Source: Pseudomonas sp. FEN
GTDB taxonomy: Bacteria; Pseudomonadota; Gammaproteobacteria; Pseudomonadales; Pseudomonadaceae
Direction: 5' to 3'
NCBI RefSeq assembly: GCF_904067045.1
Contig: NZ_CAJFDC010000007.1
Location: forward strand, 512,491-576,490
Length of the DNA: 64,000 nucleotides
Position numbers and translations under genes: made by a program. This document shows positions 18,739 to 28,210 of this stretch, one piece after another (positions within the stretch are counted from its first letter, which is position 1; each line of letters opens with the position of its first letter). The notes beneath the pieces are model-generated. The model was given only the letters and a program-made list of their open reading frames with translations. It was not told the DNA's origin and ran no database searches.

Positions 18739-19050
18739 TCACTCCTTGAGAGGGACCGACAGGAACAGAAAATCAGGTGTTCGGCCCAGTTGCCGAAGCT
18801 TACGGTCGAGGCCAAAAGGAAGTGCCCGCATTGGATGCCAGACAACTCAACGCTATCTGTAGGATCTTGGCGCTAAGGCCCGCTCAACAAGCAGGCACCC
18901 CTTCGGAGATCCCGCTACAATCCCGCCGAGAGATTGCCAAGATGCTCGCTCACGTGCCAAATCCTGCTTTCCAACTCGCGGTGTGCCCTGGCACCCACCG
19001 CCGCCGTCCCGGGCGATCCCCGGTCACCGGCTGAACTGGGTTGCCTGAAC
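18739..19050. other. Divergent intergenic region
   Basis: The region between the toxin gene and the diguanylate cyclase gene should hold both promoters. The plus-strand cyclase frame continues upstream to 18934 but lacks a ribosome site there. No repeat or RNA is recognised. Confidence 0.35.
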
Positions 19051-20202
19051 ATGACACTGCTGCACATCCCGACCCTGCTGCTGGTCTCGGTCTTCATCTT
19101 CTGCCTGATGGGGCTGCTGAGCCTGCACGCCTGGCTGCGTGAAACCCGCGAACGCTGCCTCGCCTACCTGGGCAGCATGATGTTGCTGGCGTCCCTCGGC
19201 ATCCTGCTGGTGAGCTTGCGTGGCCTGGGCGTCGACTTTGTGCCGCTGGTGGTCGGCAACGTGGTCCTGTTGCTCAGCGCCGCCATGAACTGGACCGCCA
19301 TGCGCGTGTTTGCCGGACGCCCGCCTTCAGTGCCGGGCATGCTCGCGGGTGCGGCGACCTGGCTGGCGCTGTGCCTGCTGCCAGGCTTCTTCGAATCGCT
19401 GCCATTGCGGGTGGCCGCCTACTCGGCGCTGGCAGCCGGCTACGGCGGGCTGACCCTGCTGGAGTTCTGGCGGAGCCGGCACAGCCTCGAAGCGTCCTAT
19501 CTGCCCGCGTTGACCCTGACGGCGCTGAATACCCTGTTCTACTGCGTGCGGATCTTTACCGATACCGGCATCGGCCTGGAGCAGGCAAACGCGGGCAGCG
19601 GCGAAGGTGTGCCGTTCTTCTCCTTCATGCTGTTCGAATCCATGCTCTACATAGTCGGGATCGGCTACGTGACCCTGGCCATGGTCAAGGAGCGCGCCGA
19701 ACGCCAGCTCAAGGCGGCGGCCTATAGCGATCCCCTGACCGGCATCGGCAACCGGCGATCGTTCATGCTCAAGAGTGAAAAACTGCTGGCCGATTGCAAA
19801 CGGCGCAAGACGGCGGCGGCGCTGCTGCTCTGCGACCTGGATCACTTCAAGCACCTGAACGACACCTTCGGCCATGCGGTGGGCGACCAGGCGCTGATCG
19901 CCTTCGGCCGGGTAACGACACAGATCCTGCGCCCGGTGGATGTGTTCGGGCGCATTGGCGGCGAAGAGTTTGCCTGTGTGCTGGGCGACAGCGACGCAGC
20001 CAGCGCATTGGCAGTGGCGGAGCGGATCCGCACCGCGTTTGCCGGGCTGACGCTGCTGGAGCCCGGGTTTCTCAGTGTGAGCATCGGGCTGGTGGCCACG
20101 GAGGAGTCGGGGTACGAGCTTTCGCGGTTGCTGTCGGTGGCGGATGAGGCGCTTTATGAGGCCAAGGGAAAAGGCCGCAATCGGGTGGAGGTGGCTTGCT
20201 AG
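19051..20202 (+). CDS. Membrane diguanylate cyclase
   Basis: A 383-residue protein that makes cyclic di-GMP from two GTP. Six hydrophobic segments fill residues 1-200, followed by a GGDEF domain at about 215-380. The active-site loop is GGEEF (in VFGRIGGEEFACV), and RPVD five residues before it is the inhibitory I-site, so product feedback is likely. The substrate-binding DLDHFKHLNDTFGHAVGDQA is intact, so the enzyme should be active. ATG 19051 is chosen because the membrane segment starts right after it; an earlier in-frame start at 18934 gives an unlikely leader. It is a single gene with no partner of known pathway nearby. Confidence 0.92.
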   Translation: MTLLHIPTLLLVSVFIFCLMGLLSLHAWLRETRERCLAYLGSMMLLASLGILLVSLRGLGVDFVPLVVGNVVLLLSAAMNWTAMRVFAGRPPSVPGMLAGAATWLALCLLPGFFESLPLRVAAYSALAAGYGGLTLLEFWRSRHSLEASYLPALTLTALNTLFYCVRIFTDTGIGLEQANAGSGEGVPFFSFMLFESMLYIVGIGYVTLAMVKERAERQLKAAAYSDPLTGIGNRRSFMLKSEKLLADCKRRKTAAALLLCDLDHFKHLNDTFGHAVGDQALIAFGRVTTQILRPVDVFGRIGGEEFACVLGDSDAASALAVAERIRTAFAGLTLLEPGFLSVSIGLVATEESGYELSRLLSVADEALYEAKGKGRNRVEVAC

Positions 20203-20350
20203 CCGGACGTGCGTCCCTACGGAGATACCCGCAGCCACCGATCCCGCAGCGTAACCATCATCTGCCCACCCCCAGTGCCGGCCAGCAGGCAATCGCCGAT
20301 TCCAGTTCGGGCTGTTCCAAGGCGCAGACCTGCTGGATCGATGACATGCT

Positions 20351-21394
20351 TCAGCCGGCGGTCTTTTCTTTACCAGCGTGGGGCAATTGCCCGACCGGAC
20401 AATCCGCCACGCCCACCGTGCGCCGGGTGATGTTCTCCACATTCTCCCTGGCCTTGCGCGCATCCAGGACCCAGGTGCGGTAGAACTCGAACGGACAGTC
20501 GGCGATGCCCTTGTCGCCATCGCCGGAATCGTAGATCCCGGTGTAGCCACGGTGCAGCAGCTTGAACAGATGGTTCTGCGACTGATCGTTGGCCCGGGCA
20601 TCGCGGATCTGCGAGATCGACAGCTGGGCGTATTGGATGCCCATTTCCTCTTCCCCACACTCGCCCAGGGTCCGGCCATCGAAACCGATGATCGCCGAGT
20701 GCCCGAAGTACGAATACACCCCATCGAAACCGGCGGCGTTGGCCACCGCGACATAGCAGTTATTGGCCCAGGCCATGCTCTTGGACATCTGCACCTGTTG
20801 CTCCTTGGCCGGGTACATATAGCCCTGGCAGCGGACGATCAGTTCCGCGCCCTTCATCGCACAGTCGCGCCAGATCTCCGGGTAGTTGCCGTCGTCGCAG
20901 ATGATCAGGCTGATCTTCATGCCCTTGGGGCCGTCGCAGACATAGGTGCGATCGCCGGGGTACCAACCCTCGATGGGGCACCAGGGAATGCATTTGCGAT
21001 AGCGCTGGACGATCCGCCCCTGATTGTCGATCAGCACCAGGGTGTTGTAGGGCGCCTTGTGCGGATGTTCCTCGTGGCGCTCGCCGGTCAGGGAAAACAC
21101 GCCCCAGGTATTGGCCTCGCGGCAGGCCGCGGAAAAGATCGCGGTTTCTTCGCCGGGAATCGTCGCAGCGGTGGCCATCATCTCATCATGGTCATAGAGG
21201 ATGCCCATGGTGCTGTACTCGGGGAACACCACCAGGTCCATGCCCGGCAGCCCCTGTTTCATGCCCTTGATCACCTCGGCGATCTTGCGGGCATTGTCGA
21301 TGACCTCGGCCTTGCTGTGCAGGCGCGGCATCTTGTAGTTCACGACAGCAACACCGACGATATCCGGGCTGCTGGAAATATCGCCATGGCGCAT
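20351..21394 (-). CDS. amiE: Aliphatic amidase (short-chain acylamide hydrolase)
   Basis: A 347-residue cytosolic enzyme of the nitrilase family that hydrolyses acetamide, propionamide and similar amides to acid and ammonia. Its start and most of its length match P. aeruginosa AmiE ([19 protein letters not shown]). The catalytic triad is in place: Glu59 in [10 protein letters not shown], Lys134 in YRKCIPW, and Cys166 in [14 protein letters not shown] 21394 gives the family length. It follows fmdB by 14 bases and is the last gene of the amide/urea cluster. The regulators AmiC/AmiR known from P. aeruginosa are not present; the permease-like kinase and its regulator probably take that role. Confidence 0.95.
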   Translation of the reverse strand: MRHGDISSSPDIVGVAVVNYKMPRLHSKAEVIDNARKIAEVIKGMKQGLPGMDLVVFPEYSTMGILYDHDEMMATAATIPGEETAIFSAACREANTWGVFSLTGERHEEHPHKAPYNTLVLIDNQGRIVQRYRKCIPWCPIEGWYPGDRTYVCDGPKGMKISLIICDDGNYPEIWRDCAMKGAELIVRCQGYMYPAKEQQVQMSKSMAWANNCYVAVANAAGFDGVYSYFGHSAIIGFDGRTLGECGEEEMGIQYAQLSISQIRDARANDQSQNHLFKLLHRGYTGIYDSGDGDKGIADCPFEFYRTWVLDARKARENVENITRRTVGVADCPVGQLPHAGKEKTAG

Positions 21395-21408
21395 GAAGAA
21401 CACCTCTG

Positions 21409-21753
21409 TCAGTGACTGATCATCCAGGGCCGAGGCCCGGTCTTGCTCTTGAGTCCGAGGGGATTGGCCTTGCTTGGCGCCACCGGTTTGCTTGGCGCGC
21501 AGCAACCGCAGCCCTTGGGATGGCGGCGCTGCTGGTACTCGGCGACGGTCTGCGGGGCGTGAGCGCTGCGCTCGTTGGTGGCGATGGCCTGGCGCTGGCT
21601 GCTCGACAGGCAGTTCAAGGCCGGTGCCGATAACTGCAGGCCACCGCCAGCGCCGCCGCAATAGGGGCACTGGCAAGGCTCATGGCGCTGATTCATCGGC
21701 CGCAACATCGTGAATGTACCGCAGGCCTGGCACTGGTATTCGTAGGTCGGCAT
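21409..21753 (-). CDS. fmdB: FmdB-type zinc-ribbon protein
   Basis: A 114-residue protein with the FmdB zinc ribbon at residues 1-36 ([12 protein letters not shown], then CQCPYCGG) and a second Cys cluster near the middle (GCGCCAP). FmdB was first found beside formamidase in Methylophilus and was proposed to act as a regulator; the exact role is not known. It lies 30 bases after fmdA and 14 before amiE on the same strand, so it is part of the amide operon. Confidence 0.88.
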   Translation of the reverse strand: MPTYEYQCQACGTFTMLRPMNQRHEPCQCPYCGGAGGGLQLSAPALNCLSSSQRQAIATNERSAHAPQTVAEYQQRRHPKGCGCCAPSKPVAPSKANPLGLKSKTGPRPWMISH

Positions 21754-21783
21754 GTTGGGTCCTCCCGGAGCGTTGATGGCGTG

Positions 21784-23013
21784 TTACAGATCGGGCGCGA
21801 TGGGCAGGTCGATGCTGCCGTCCAGGTGCTTGATCGGACCGTTGGCGTCGGGGTTGATATCGAAGTCGAAGATCTCGGTCGGCAGCCACAAGGTCGCGCA
21901 GGCGTTGGGGATATCCACCACGCCGCTGATATGGCCCTGCACCGGCGCCGAGCCCAGCAAGGCATAACCCTGGGCCGGGGAGTAGCCGAACTTGGTCAGG
22001 TAGTTGATCGCGTTGAGACAGGCCTGGCGGTAGGCGACGTTGACGTCGAGGTAGTGTTGCTGGCCACTCTCGTCCACCGAGATACCTTCGAAGATCAGGT
22101 AGTTCTTGTAATTCGGGGTGATCGGGCTGGGCTTGAACACCGGGTTCTTGATCCCGTACTTGGCCATGCCGCCCTTGATCAGCTCGACCTTCATGTGCAC
22201 CCAGCCGGCCATCTCGATGGCGCCGCAAAAGGTGATCTCGCCGTCGCCCTGGCTGAAGTGCAGATCGCCCACCGACAAGCCGGCGCCATTGACGTAGACC
22301 GGGAAGAAAATCTTCGAACCGCGAGACAGATCCTTGATATCGCAGTTACCGCCATGCTCGCGCGGCGGCACGGTGCGGGCGCCGGTGGCGGCGGCATCGT
22401 CGCGGGCCTGGCCCTTGAGTTTGCCCATATGCGCGGTGGCGGCCAGTGGCGCGTTGGCCAGGGGCGGTACGCGGGTCGGGTTGGTGTCGATCAGTTCCTG
22501 CTCGCGACGGTTCCAGTCGGCGAGCATCACCGGGTCAGGCAGGCAACCGATCAGGCCGGGATGGATCAAGCCGGCGAAGTTGACCCCGGGGATATGCCGC
22601 GAGCTGGTGAACATGCCTTTGAAATCCCAGATGGCTTTCTGCGCGCTGGGGAAATGGTCGGTGAGAAAGCCGCCGCCGTTCTGCCGCGAGAAGAAACCGT
22701 TGAAGCCCCACTGCGAGTCGGCCTTGGCGCCGATGTCCAGCAGGTCGACTACCAGCAGGTCACCGGGTTCGGCGCCGTGTACGCCCACCGGCCCGGAGAG
22801 GTAGTGGACGGTGGAGAGGTCGATATCGCGCACGTCGGAAGCGTCATCGTTGTTCTTGATCGCCCCGGCGGTCCAGTCGTAGGTTTCGAGGATGAAGTCA
22901 TCCCCCGACTTGACCCAGCAGGCCATCGGGATATCCGGATGCCAGCGGTTGTGGATCTGCTCGTTCTCGGTGGCGGGCTGGTTGAGGTCGACTTTGATCA
23001 AGGTATCGGTCAT
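21784..23013 (-). CDS. fmdA: Formamidase / acetamidase
   Basis: A 409-residue cytosolic metal-dependent amidase (FmdA_AmdA family) that hydrolyses formamide to formate and ammonia. It matches in length and along the chain: PGDLLVVDLLDIGAK, GGNCDIKDL, LHFSQGDGEITFCGAIEMAG, ATLWLPTEIFDFDI. It lies downstream of urtE by 107 bases, and this gap carries the 16-bp palindrome TACGTC-N3-TGACGTA at 23084-23099, so it probably has its own promoter. AmiE and FmdA together would cover formamide and longer aliphatic amides. Confidence 0.94.
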   Translation of the reverse strand: MTDTLIKVDLNQPATENEQIHNRWHPDIPMACWVKSGDDFILETYDWTAGAIKNNDDASDVRDIDLSTVHYLSGPVGVHGAEPGDLLVVDLLDIGAKADSQWGFNGFFSRQNGGGFLTDHFPSAQKAIWDFKGMFTSSRHIPGVNFAGLIHPGLIGCLPDPVMLADWNRREQELIDTNPTRVPPLANAPLAATAHMGKLKGQARDDAAATGARTVPPREHGGNCDIKDLSRGSKIFFPVYVNGAGLSVGDLHFSQGDGEITFCGAIEMAGWVHMKVELIKGGMAKYGIKNPVFKPSPITPNYKNYLIFEGISVDESGQQHYLDVNVAYRQACLNAINYLTKFGYSPAQGYALLGSAPVQGHISGVVDIPNACATLWLPTEIFDFDINPDANGPIKHLDGSIDLPIAPDL

Positions 23014-23083
23014 GGCAAAGCTCCTGGACAGTAGGGATGTACAGCGTTGCTGGCAGTCTCGAATGGCGGCGCGAATCGGCCAA

Positions 23084-23099
23084 TACGTCGGATGACGTA
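23084..23099. promoter_or_regulatory. 16-bp palindromic operator upstream of fmdA
   Basis: TACGTC-GGA-TGACGTA lies 71-86 bases before the fmdA start codon. The same half-sites with the same 3-base spacer occur upstream of urtA. This is a likely binding site for the cluster's LuxR-type response regulator. Confidence 0.65.
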
Positions 23100-23120
23100 G
23101 CTCCCACAGGACGGCGGTGT

Positions 23121-23810
23121 CTAGACGGAGAGGTAGCGGCTGATGGTCGCTTCGTCGACCTTGTCGCGGGTTTCCTCGATGACGAAACGACCCTTCTCGA
23201 TCACCAGGAAGCGGTCAGCGATTTCCAGGGTGAAGGACAGCACCTGTTCCGAAACCACGATGGTCAAATCCCGCAAATTGCGGATCTCCTTCAGGGTCCG
23301 GGCGATGTCCTTGATGATCGACGGCTGGATGCCCTCGGTAGGTTCGTCCAGCAACAGCACCTTGGGATTGGTCGCCAGCGCCCGGGCAATCGCCAGTTGT
23401 TGCTGTTGCCCGCCCGAGAGGTTGCCGCCCTTGCGCGAGCGCATGTCGTGGAGCACCGGGAACAATGCATAGAGGTCTTCCGGCACCTGGCCCCGGGCCG
23501 AAGCCGGCAAGCCGGTCTGGATATTTTCCAGCACCGTCATGCTGGGAAAGATCATCCGTCCCTGGGGCACATAGGCGATGCCGTGCTCGACCCGCTCATG
23601 GGTCTCAAGGCTGGAGACCTCGCACCCATCGACACTGACCCGCCCGCCCCACTGCGGGAGAATGCCCATCAGGCTCTTGAACAGCGTGGTCTTGCCCATG
23701 CCGTTGCGCCCCATCACGGCGACGATTTCCTGCTTGGCCACAACCAGGTCGAGGTCGTGGAGGATCTGGCTCTGGCCGTAGCCACAGGACAGCTTGTTGA
23801 CGTTGAACAT
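23121..23810 (-). CDS. urtE: Urea/amide ABC transporter ATPase UrtE
   Basis: A 229-residue ABC ATPase of the branched-chain amino acid (LivF) type. The Walker A is GRNGMGKTT, the signature is LSGGQQQQLAIARAL, and the Walker B is VLLLDEPTEGI. It pairs with UrtD to power the UrtB/UrtC permease on the inner face of the membrane. It is the last transporter gene, 10 bases after urtD and before fmdA. In Methylophilus the matching fmdDEF genes carry short-chain amides and urea, so the substrate here may be amides as well as urea. Confidence 0.93.
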   Translation of the reverse strand: MFNVNKLSCGYGQSQILHDLDLVVAKQEIVAVMGRNGMGKTTLFKSLMGILPQWGGRVSVDGCEVSSLETHERVEHGIAYVPQGRMIFPSMTVLENIQTGLPASARGQVPEDLYALFPVLHDMRSRKGGNLSGGQQQQLAIARALATNPKVLLLDEPTEGIQPSIIKDIARTLKEIRNLRDLTIVVSEQVLSFTLEIADRFLVIEKGRFVIEETRDKVDEATISRYLSV

Positions 23811-23820
23811 GCCTGCTTCC

Positions 23821-24579
23821 TCAGTGGCCCAGATAGACTTCGATGACTTTCGGATTGTTCTGCACCGACTCCATGCTGCCCTCGGCCAGCACCTTGCCCT
23901 GGTGCAGCACCGTGACCTTGTGGGCGATGCTCTTGACGAACTCCATGTCGTGCTCGATCACCAGCACCGAACGGCCCTGGCTGATGCGCTTGAGCAACTC
24001 GGCGGTCTGCACCCGCTCGTTGACGCTCATCCCCGCGACCGGTTCGTCGAGCATCAGCAGGTCGGGGTTCTGCATCAGCAGCATGCCGATCTCCAGCCAC
24101 TGTTTCTGGCCGTGGGAAAGCAGGTCGGCCTGTTGCTCCAGCAAGTCGCCGAGAAAGATCTCCCGGGCCACCTCCTCCACCCGGGCAATCACCGCCGCGC
24201 TGCGCTTGAAGAACAAGGCGCTGAACACCTTGCGGCCCGCCGGATAGGACATCTCCAGGTTCTCGAACACGGTGAGGTTTTCGTAGATCGACGGGTTCTG
24301 GAATTTGCGCCCGACCCCGGCGCGGACGATGTTGTACTCGTGCATCTTGGTCAGCTCTTTCCCGTCGAACTGGATGCTGCCGCTGGTGGCGCGGGTCTTG
24401 CCACAGATCAGGTCGAGCACCGTGGTCTTGCCGGCGCCGTTGGGCCCGATCACCACTCGCACCTCATTGCGGTCGATATACAGGTTGAGGTTATCCACTG
24501 CCTTGAAACCATCGAAGGACACCGTCAGTCCTTCGATGGCCAGCACCGGTTTATTCATCTGAAAACCGACGGCGGTCAT
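23821..24579 (-). CDS. urtD: Urea/amide ABC transporter ATPase UrtD
   Basis: A 252-residue ABC ATPase of the LivG type. It has Walker A GPNGAGKTT, the variant signature LSHGQKQWLEIGM typical of UrtD, and Walker B LLMLDEPVAGM. Its ATG overlaps the stop codon of urtC by four bases, so translation is coupled. The LSHGQ variant separates it from amino acid transporters. It works with UrtE. Confidence 0.93.
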   Translation of the reverse strand: MTAVGFQMNKPVLAIEGLTVSFDGFKAVDNLNLYIDRNEVRVVIGPNGAGKTTVLDLICGKTRATSGSIQFDGKELTKMHEYNIVRAGVGRKFQNPSIYENLTVFENLEMSYPAGRKVFSALFFKRSAAVIARVEEVAREIFLGDLLEQQADLLSHGQKQWLEIGMLLMQNPDLLMLDEPVAGMSVNERVQTAELLKRISQGRSVLVIEHDMEFVKSIAHKVTVLHQGKVLAEGSMESVQNNPKVIEVYLGH

Positions 24580-25763
24580 GGCTGTGTCTCCAGGGAAGGA
24601 CGTTCAGAGGCCGGGGCTTTCGCTTCGGTAAGCAGCGCTTGCGGCACCGACGCGACCAGCGGTTGTGAGCCAGAAGACCGCCGCAGCAATCGACTCAGGG
24701 CCTGGCGACCATGGCTGTCCCAAAGCCCGGCCAACCCATTGGGGAAGTACATGACCACGGCAATGAACAGCCCGCCCATCAGGTACAGCCACAGCTCGGG
24801 AAAGGACTCGGAGAAATAGGTCTTGCCGTAGTTCACCAGCAAGGCTCCGTACACCGCGCCGAGCAACGACATGCGCCCGCCGACCGCGGTAAAGATCACC
24901 ATCTCGATGGACGGCACGATGCCGACGAACGACGGCGACATAAAGCCCACCTGCAAGGCGAACATGGCGCCGCCAATCGCCGAGAAACCGGCGGCAATGC
25001 AGAACACGAAGATCTTGAAGGTCGCCACGTCATAACCGGAGAAGCGCACCCGTTCCTCCTTGTCGCGCATCGCCATCAGCAAGCGGCCCAGCTTGGAGGC
25101 GAGGACAAAACGACCGATGAAAATGCAGCCGAACAGCAATCCCGCATTGATGAAGTACAGCAGCAGCTTGGCGCTGTCGCTGCGCAGGTCCCAGCCGAGC
25201 AAGGTCTTGAGGTCAGTGATGCCATTGACCCCGCCGCTCAAGCCCTGCTGGCCGACAATCAGCACCGTGAGAATCAGCGCGATGGCCTGGGTGACGATGG
25301 AGAAATACACATCCCCGACCCGTCGTTTGAACAGCGCCATGCCGATGATAAAAGCCAGCAGCACCGGCACCAGGATCACCGCCAACAGCGTGAAGCTGAA
25401 ACTGTGGAACGGCACCCAGAGCCAGGGCAGTTCGGTGATCTGGTTCCAGTCCATGAAGTCCGGAATCCCCGGCGTGGTCTGGATCCTGGTGCTGAGCGGA
25501 TCGGAGGCTTCGAGCTTGAGAAACATCGCCATGCAGTAGCCGCCGACACCGAAAAACACCCCCTGCCCGAGGCTGAGAATGCCGCCATAGCCCCAGCACA
25601 ACACCAGGCCGACGGCGACAAACGCGTAGGTCAGGTATTTGCCGACCATGTTCAGGCGGAAGGCATCCAGGGTCAGAGGGAACACCACGAAAATCAGCAG
25701 CGCCAACAGCGCCACGCCGAGCAGGTTCGGCTTGCCCGCCAGCATCTTGTCTAGAACGTTCAT
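24576..25763 (-). CDS. urtC: Urea/amide ABC transporter permease UrtC
   Basis: A 395-residue inner-membrane permease of the LivM type with about ten hydrophobic segments. Recognisable parts are VGLVLCWGYGGILSLGQGVF, LIVGQQGLSGGVNGITDLKT and FTAVGGRMSLLGAVYGALLV. It lies 10 bases after urtB and overlaps urtD. The C-terminal tail after the last span is about 50 residues long and hydrophilic, in the cytosol. Confidence 0.93.
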   Translation of the reverse strand: MNVLDKMLAGKPNLLGVALLALLIFVVFPLTLDAFRLNMVGKYLTYAFVAVGLVLCWGYGGILSLGQGVFFGVGGYCMAMFLKLEASDPLSTRIQTTPGIPDFMDWNQITELPWLWVPFHSFSFTLLAVILVPVLLAFIIGMALFKRRVGDVYFSIVTQAIALILTVLIVGQQGLSGGVNGITDLKTLLGWDLRSDSAKLLLYFINAGLLFGCIFIGRFVLASKLGRLLMAMRDKEERVRFSGYDVATFKIFVFCIAAGFSAIGGAMFALQVGFMSPSFVGIVPSIEMVIFTAVGGRMSLLGAVYGALLVNYGKTYFSESFPELWLYLMGGLFIAVVMYFPNGLAGLWDSHGRQALSRLLRRSSGSQPLVASVPQALLTEAKAPASERPSLETQP

Positions 25764-25773
25764 CGGCTCGCCT

Positions 25774-26691
25774 CTACTTGCGCACTTTGATGGAGAACAG
25801 CCCTTGGGGGCGCAGCATCAGGATCAGGATGACCCCGGACAGGGTCAGCACCTTGGCCATCGAACCGCTGAGGAAAAACTCCGAGATCGATTGGGTCTGG
25901 GCAATCACGAAGGCCGACGCGATGGTGCCGAACAGGCTTTGCGCACCGCCGAAGACCACCACCAGGAAGGTGTCGACGATGTACTGCGAGCCGGCGGTGG
26001 GCCCGGTGGAACCGATGGTGGTGAAGGCCGCGCCGGCCACCCCGGCCACCCCGCAACCCAGGGCGAAGGTCATGCGGTCGACCTTGCGCGTATTGATGCC
26101 CACGGCCCGGCTCATCAACCGGTTCTGCACCGTGGCACGCACATGCAGGCCCCAGCGCGAACGGTAGAGCAGGACAAAAATCCCCGCCGTCAGCAGCAGG
26201 GTCAGGGCCATCATGAACAGGCCGTTGCGCGGGATCTCGATGGCGTCGGTGAGGTTGAACGAACCCATCAGCCACTCCGGTGGCGTGGCACTGACTTCAC
26301 GGGCGCCGAACACCGAACGGAAGGTCTGCTGCATGACCAGGGACAGGCCCCAGGTGGCCAGCAGCGTGTCCAGCGGGCGCTTGTAGAGGCGGCTGATCAT
26401 CGCCCACTCCACCAGCCAGCCGATGGCGCCGGCGACCAGGAAAGACAGGGCGATGGCGAAGAAAAAATAGTAGGGCTGGAACGCCGGAGCGAAATGGCTG
26501 GTCAGGCTCGAACAGACATAGGTGGTGTAGGCACCGATGGTGAGGAACTCGCCGTGGGCCATATTGATGACCCCCATTTGCCCGAAGATGATCGCCAGCC
26601 CCAGTGCCATCAACAGCAGCACGCAGAACACGGACAAGCCGTTGAACCCCTGCATGGCCGCGATGGCACCAAATTCCGATAGCCATTCCAT
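25774..26691 (-). CDS. urtB: Urea/amide ABC transporter permease UrtB
   Basis: A 305-residue permease of the LivH type (MALGLAIIFGQMGVINMAHG is the family hallmark). ATG 26691 is chosen because AGGAG lies just upstream; a longer in-frame start at 26769 would put part of a REP element into the protein. It forms the membrane channel with UrtC. The 141 bases between it and urtA hold a REP pair. Confidence 0.93.
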   Translation of the reverse strand: MEWLSEFGAIAAMQGFNGLSVFCVLLLMALGLAIIFGQMGVINMAHGEFLTIGAYTTYVCSSLTSHFAPAFQPYYFFFAIALSFLVAGAIGWLVEWAMISRLYKRPLDTLLATWGLSLVMQQTFRSVFGAREVSATPPEWLMGSFNLTDAIEIPRNGLFMMALTLLLTAGIFVLLYRSRWGLHVRATVQNRLMSRAVGINTRKVDRMTFALGCGVAGVAGAAFTTIGSTGPTAGSQYIVDTFLVVVFGGAQSLFGTIASAFVIAQTQSISEFFLSGSMAKVLTLSGVILILMLRPQGLFSIKVRK

Positions 26692-26732
26692 GATGATGGT
26701 CTCCTGTTGGGAGGTAGAAATAAAAAACCGCA

Positions 26733-26820
26733 TTGCCGGCAAGCCAGCCCCTACAGATAGGTGCTCCACAACAAAGGTTTCGTCGTACCCGGCCTCTGTA
26801 GGAGCCAGCTTGCTGGCGAT
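26733..26820. repeat. REP pair between urtA and urtB
   Basis: GCCGGCAAGCCAGCCCCTA at about 26735 and its near reverse complement TAGGAGCCAGCTTGCTGGC near 26799 form a head-to-head REP pair. It lies inside the transporter operon, just after the binding-protein gene, where REP hairpins are known in other systems (malE-malF) to protect upstream mRNA. Confidence 0.8.
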
Positions 26821-26832
26821 AGCGGTCGAGCG

Positions 26833-28077
26833 TTATTGGTAACCTTTAGGGAACGGATTCGGTTCGATCAGACCGGACTCGTAGACCACCTTGAACTGAC
26901 CATTGGGCTGCACTTCACCGATGCGGGTCTTGCTCCACAGGTGATGGTTTTCGTGCACTTTCACGTAGCCTTCAGGCGCGGTTTTCAACTCGATGCCTGG
27001 CGAGGCCGCGACCACTTTGTCGACATCGAAGCTACCCGCCTTCTCCACCGCCGCCTTCCACAACCACGGGCCGAGGTAAGCCGCCTGGGTCACGTCGCCG
27101 ATCACCGCGTCCTTGCCGTACTTGGCCTTGAAGGCTTCGACGAAGGCTTTGTTGTTCGGGTTGTCCAAACTCTGGAAGTACTTCATCGAGGCATAGAAAC
27201 CGGCCATGTTCTCGCCGCCGATACCCAGCAGTTCGTCTTCGGTCACCGACAGGGTGAGCAAGGTCTGCTTGGAGGAATTGACGCCCGCCGCATTCAGTTG
27301 CTTGTAGAACGCCACGTTGGAACCACCGACCACTGCGGCAAACACCACATCAGGTTTCTTCAGCTTGACCTTGTTGATCAGCGAGCCGAACTGGGTGTTG
27401 CCCAGCGGGTAGTAGTCCTCCCCGACCACGGTGCCGTGCAGCACGTTTTCAATATGCTTGCGGGCGATCTTCATCGAGGTGCGTGGCCAGATGTAATCCG
27501 AACCCACCAGGTAGAAAGTCTTGGCGCCCTTGGTCTTGGCGATCCAGTCAAGGCTGGCGAGGATTTGCTGGGTGGCTTCCTGGCCGGTGTAGATCACGTT
27601 CTTCGACTGCTCCAGCCCTTCATAGAAAGTCGGGTAGTAGAGCAGGCCGTTTTCCTTCTCGAAGATCGGCAGCACGGCCTTGCGCGAGGCCGAGGTCCAG
27701 CAGCCGAACACCGTTGCCACCTTGTCGTTGACCAGCAGCTTCTTGGCCTTCTCGGCGAAGGTCGGCCAGTCGGAGGCGCCGTCTTCCTGGATCACCTTGA
27801 TCTGCCGACCGAGGATGCCGCCCGAAGCGTTGATCTGTTCGATGGCCAGACGTTCGGCCTGGATCGAACCGGTTTCGGAAATCGCCATGGTGCCGGTGGC
27901 CGAGTGCAACTGGCCGACGGTGACTTCGGTCGGGGTCACGGCCAGGCCGGTGCTATTGGCCTCGTCCGCCATGACCCCCTGGCTGAACACACTGGCGGCC
28001 AGTAACGACAGGGCCGCCGCTCCCAGCGCCAGACGGCGCGGCAACAGACCTTGGGTGCGGATCAATCGTGGTTCCAT
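26833..28077 (-). CDS. urtA: Urea/amide ABC transporter binding protein UrtA
   Basis: A 414-residue periplasmic binding protein of the UrtA/FmdD family. The signal peptide carries a twin arginine (LLPRRLALGAAALSLLAASV). The mature part has VTVGQLHSATGTMAISETGS, VIQEDGASDWPTFAEKAKKL and VYYGE-type family blocks such as GEDYYPLGNTQFGSLINKVK. ATG 28077 has AGAGGAG eight bases upstream. It is the first gene of the operon; the divergent permease-kinase gene starts 317 bases away, and the operator array at 28182-28210 lies between. Urea and short amides are both possible ligands. Confidence 0.93.
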   Translation of the reverse strand: MEPRLIRTQGLLPRRLALGAAALSLLAASVFSQGVMADEANSTGLAVTPTEVTVGQLHSATGTMAISETGSIQAERLAIEQINASGGILGRQIKVIQEDGASDWPTFAEKAKKLLVNDKVATVFGCWTSASRKAVLPIFEKENGLLYYPTFYEGLEQSKNVIYTGQEATQQILASLDWIAKTKGAKTFYLVGSDYIWPRTSMKIARKHIENVLHGTVVGEDYYPLGNTQFGSLINKVKLKKPDVVFAAVVGGSNVAFYKQLNAAGVNSSKQTLLTLSVTEDELLGIGGENMAGFYASMKYFQSLDNPNNKAFVEAFKAKYGKDAVIGDVTQAAYLGPWLWKAAVEKAGSFDVDKVVAASPGIELKTAPEGYVKVHENHHLWSKTRIGEVQPNGQFKVVYESGLIEPNPFPKGYQ

Positions 28078-28181
28078 GCTGCTACTCCTCTGCGGTGGCG
28101 CTGCGGGTTCGCCTCGGGGGCGGCCAGCAACGGTGATGGCATCAGCATGGCGGCGAGGAGCAGTGGCCGGTATACGCAGCC

Positions 28182-28210
28182 TGACGTAAAGGCATACGTC
28201 ATTTGACGTA
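28182..28210. promoter_or_regulatory. Operator array upstream of urtA
   Basis: Three copies of the same half-site are seen: TGACGTA (28182-28188), TACGTCA (28195-28201) and TGACGTA (28204-28210). The last two make TACGTC-ATT-TGACGTA, the same 16-bp design as upstream of fmdA. It lies 118-133 bases before urtA, a usual distance for an activator site, and also serves the divergent kinase gene region. Confidence 0.7.
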
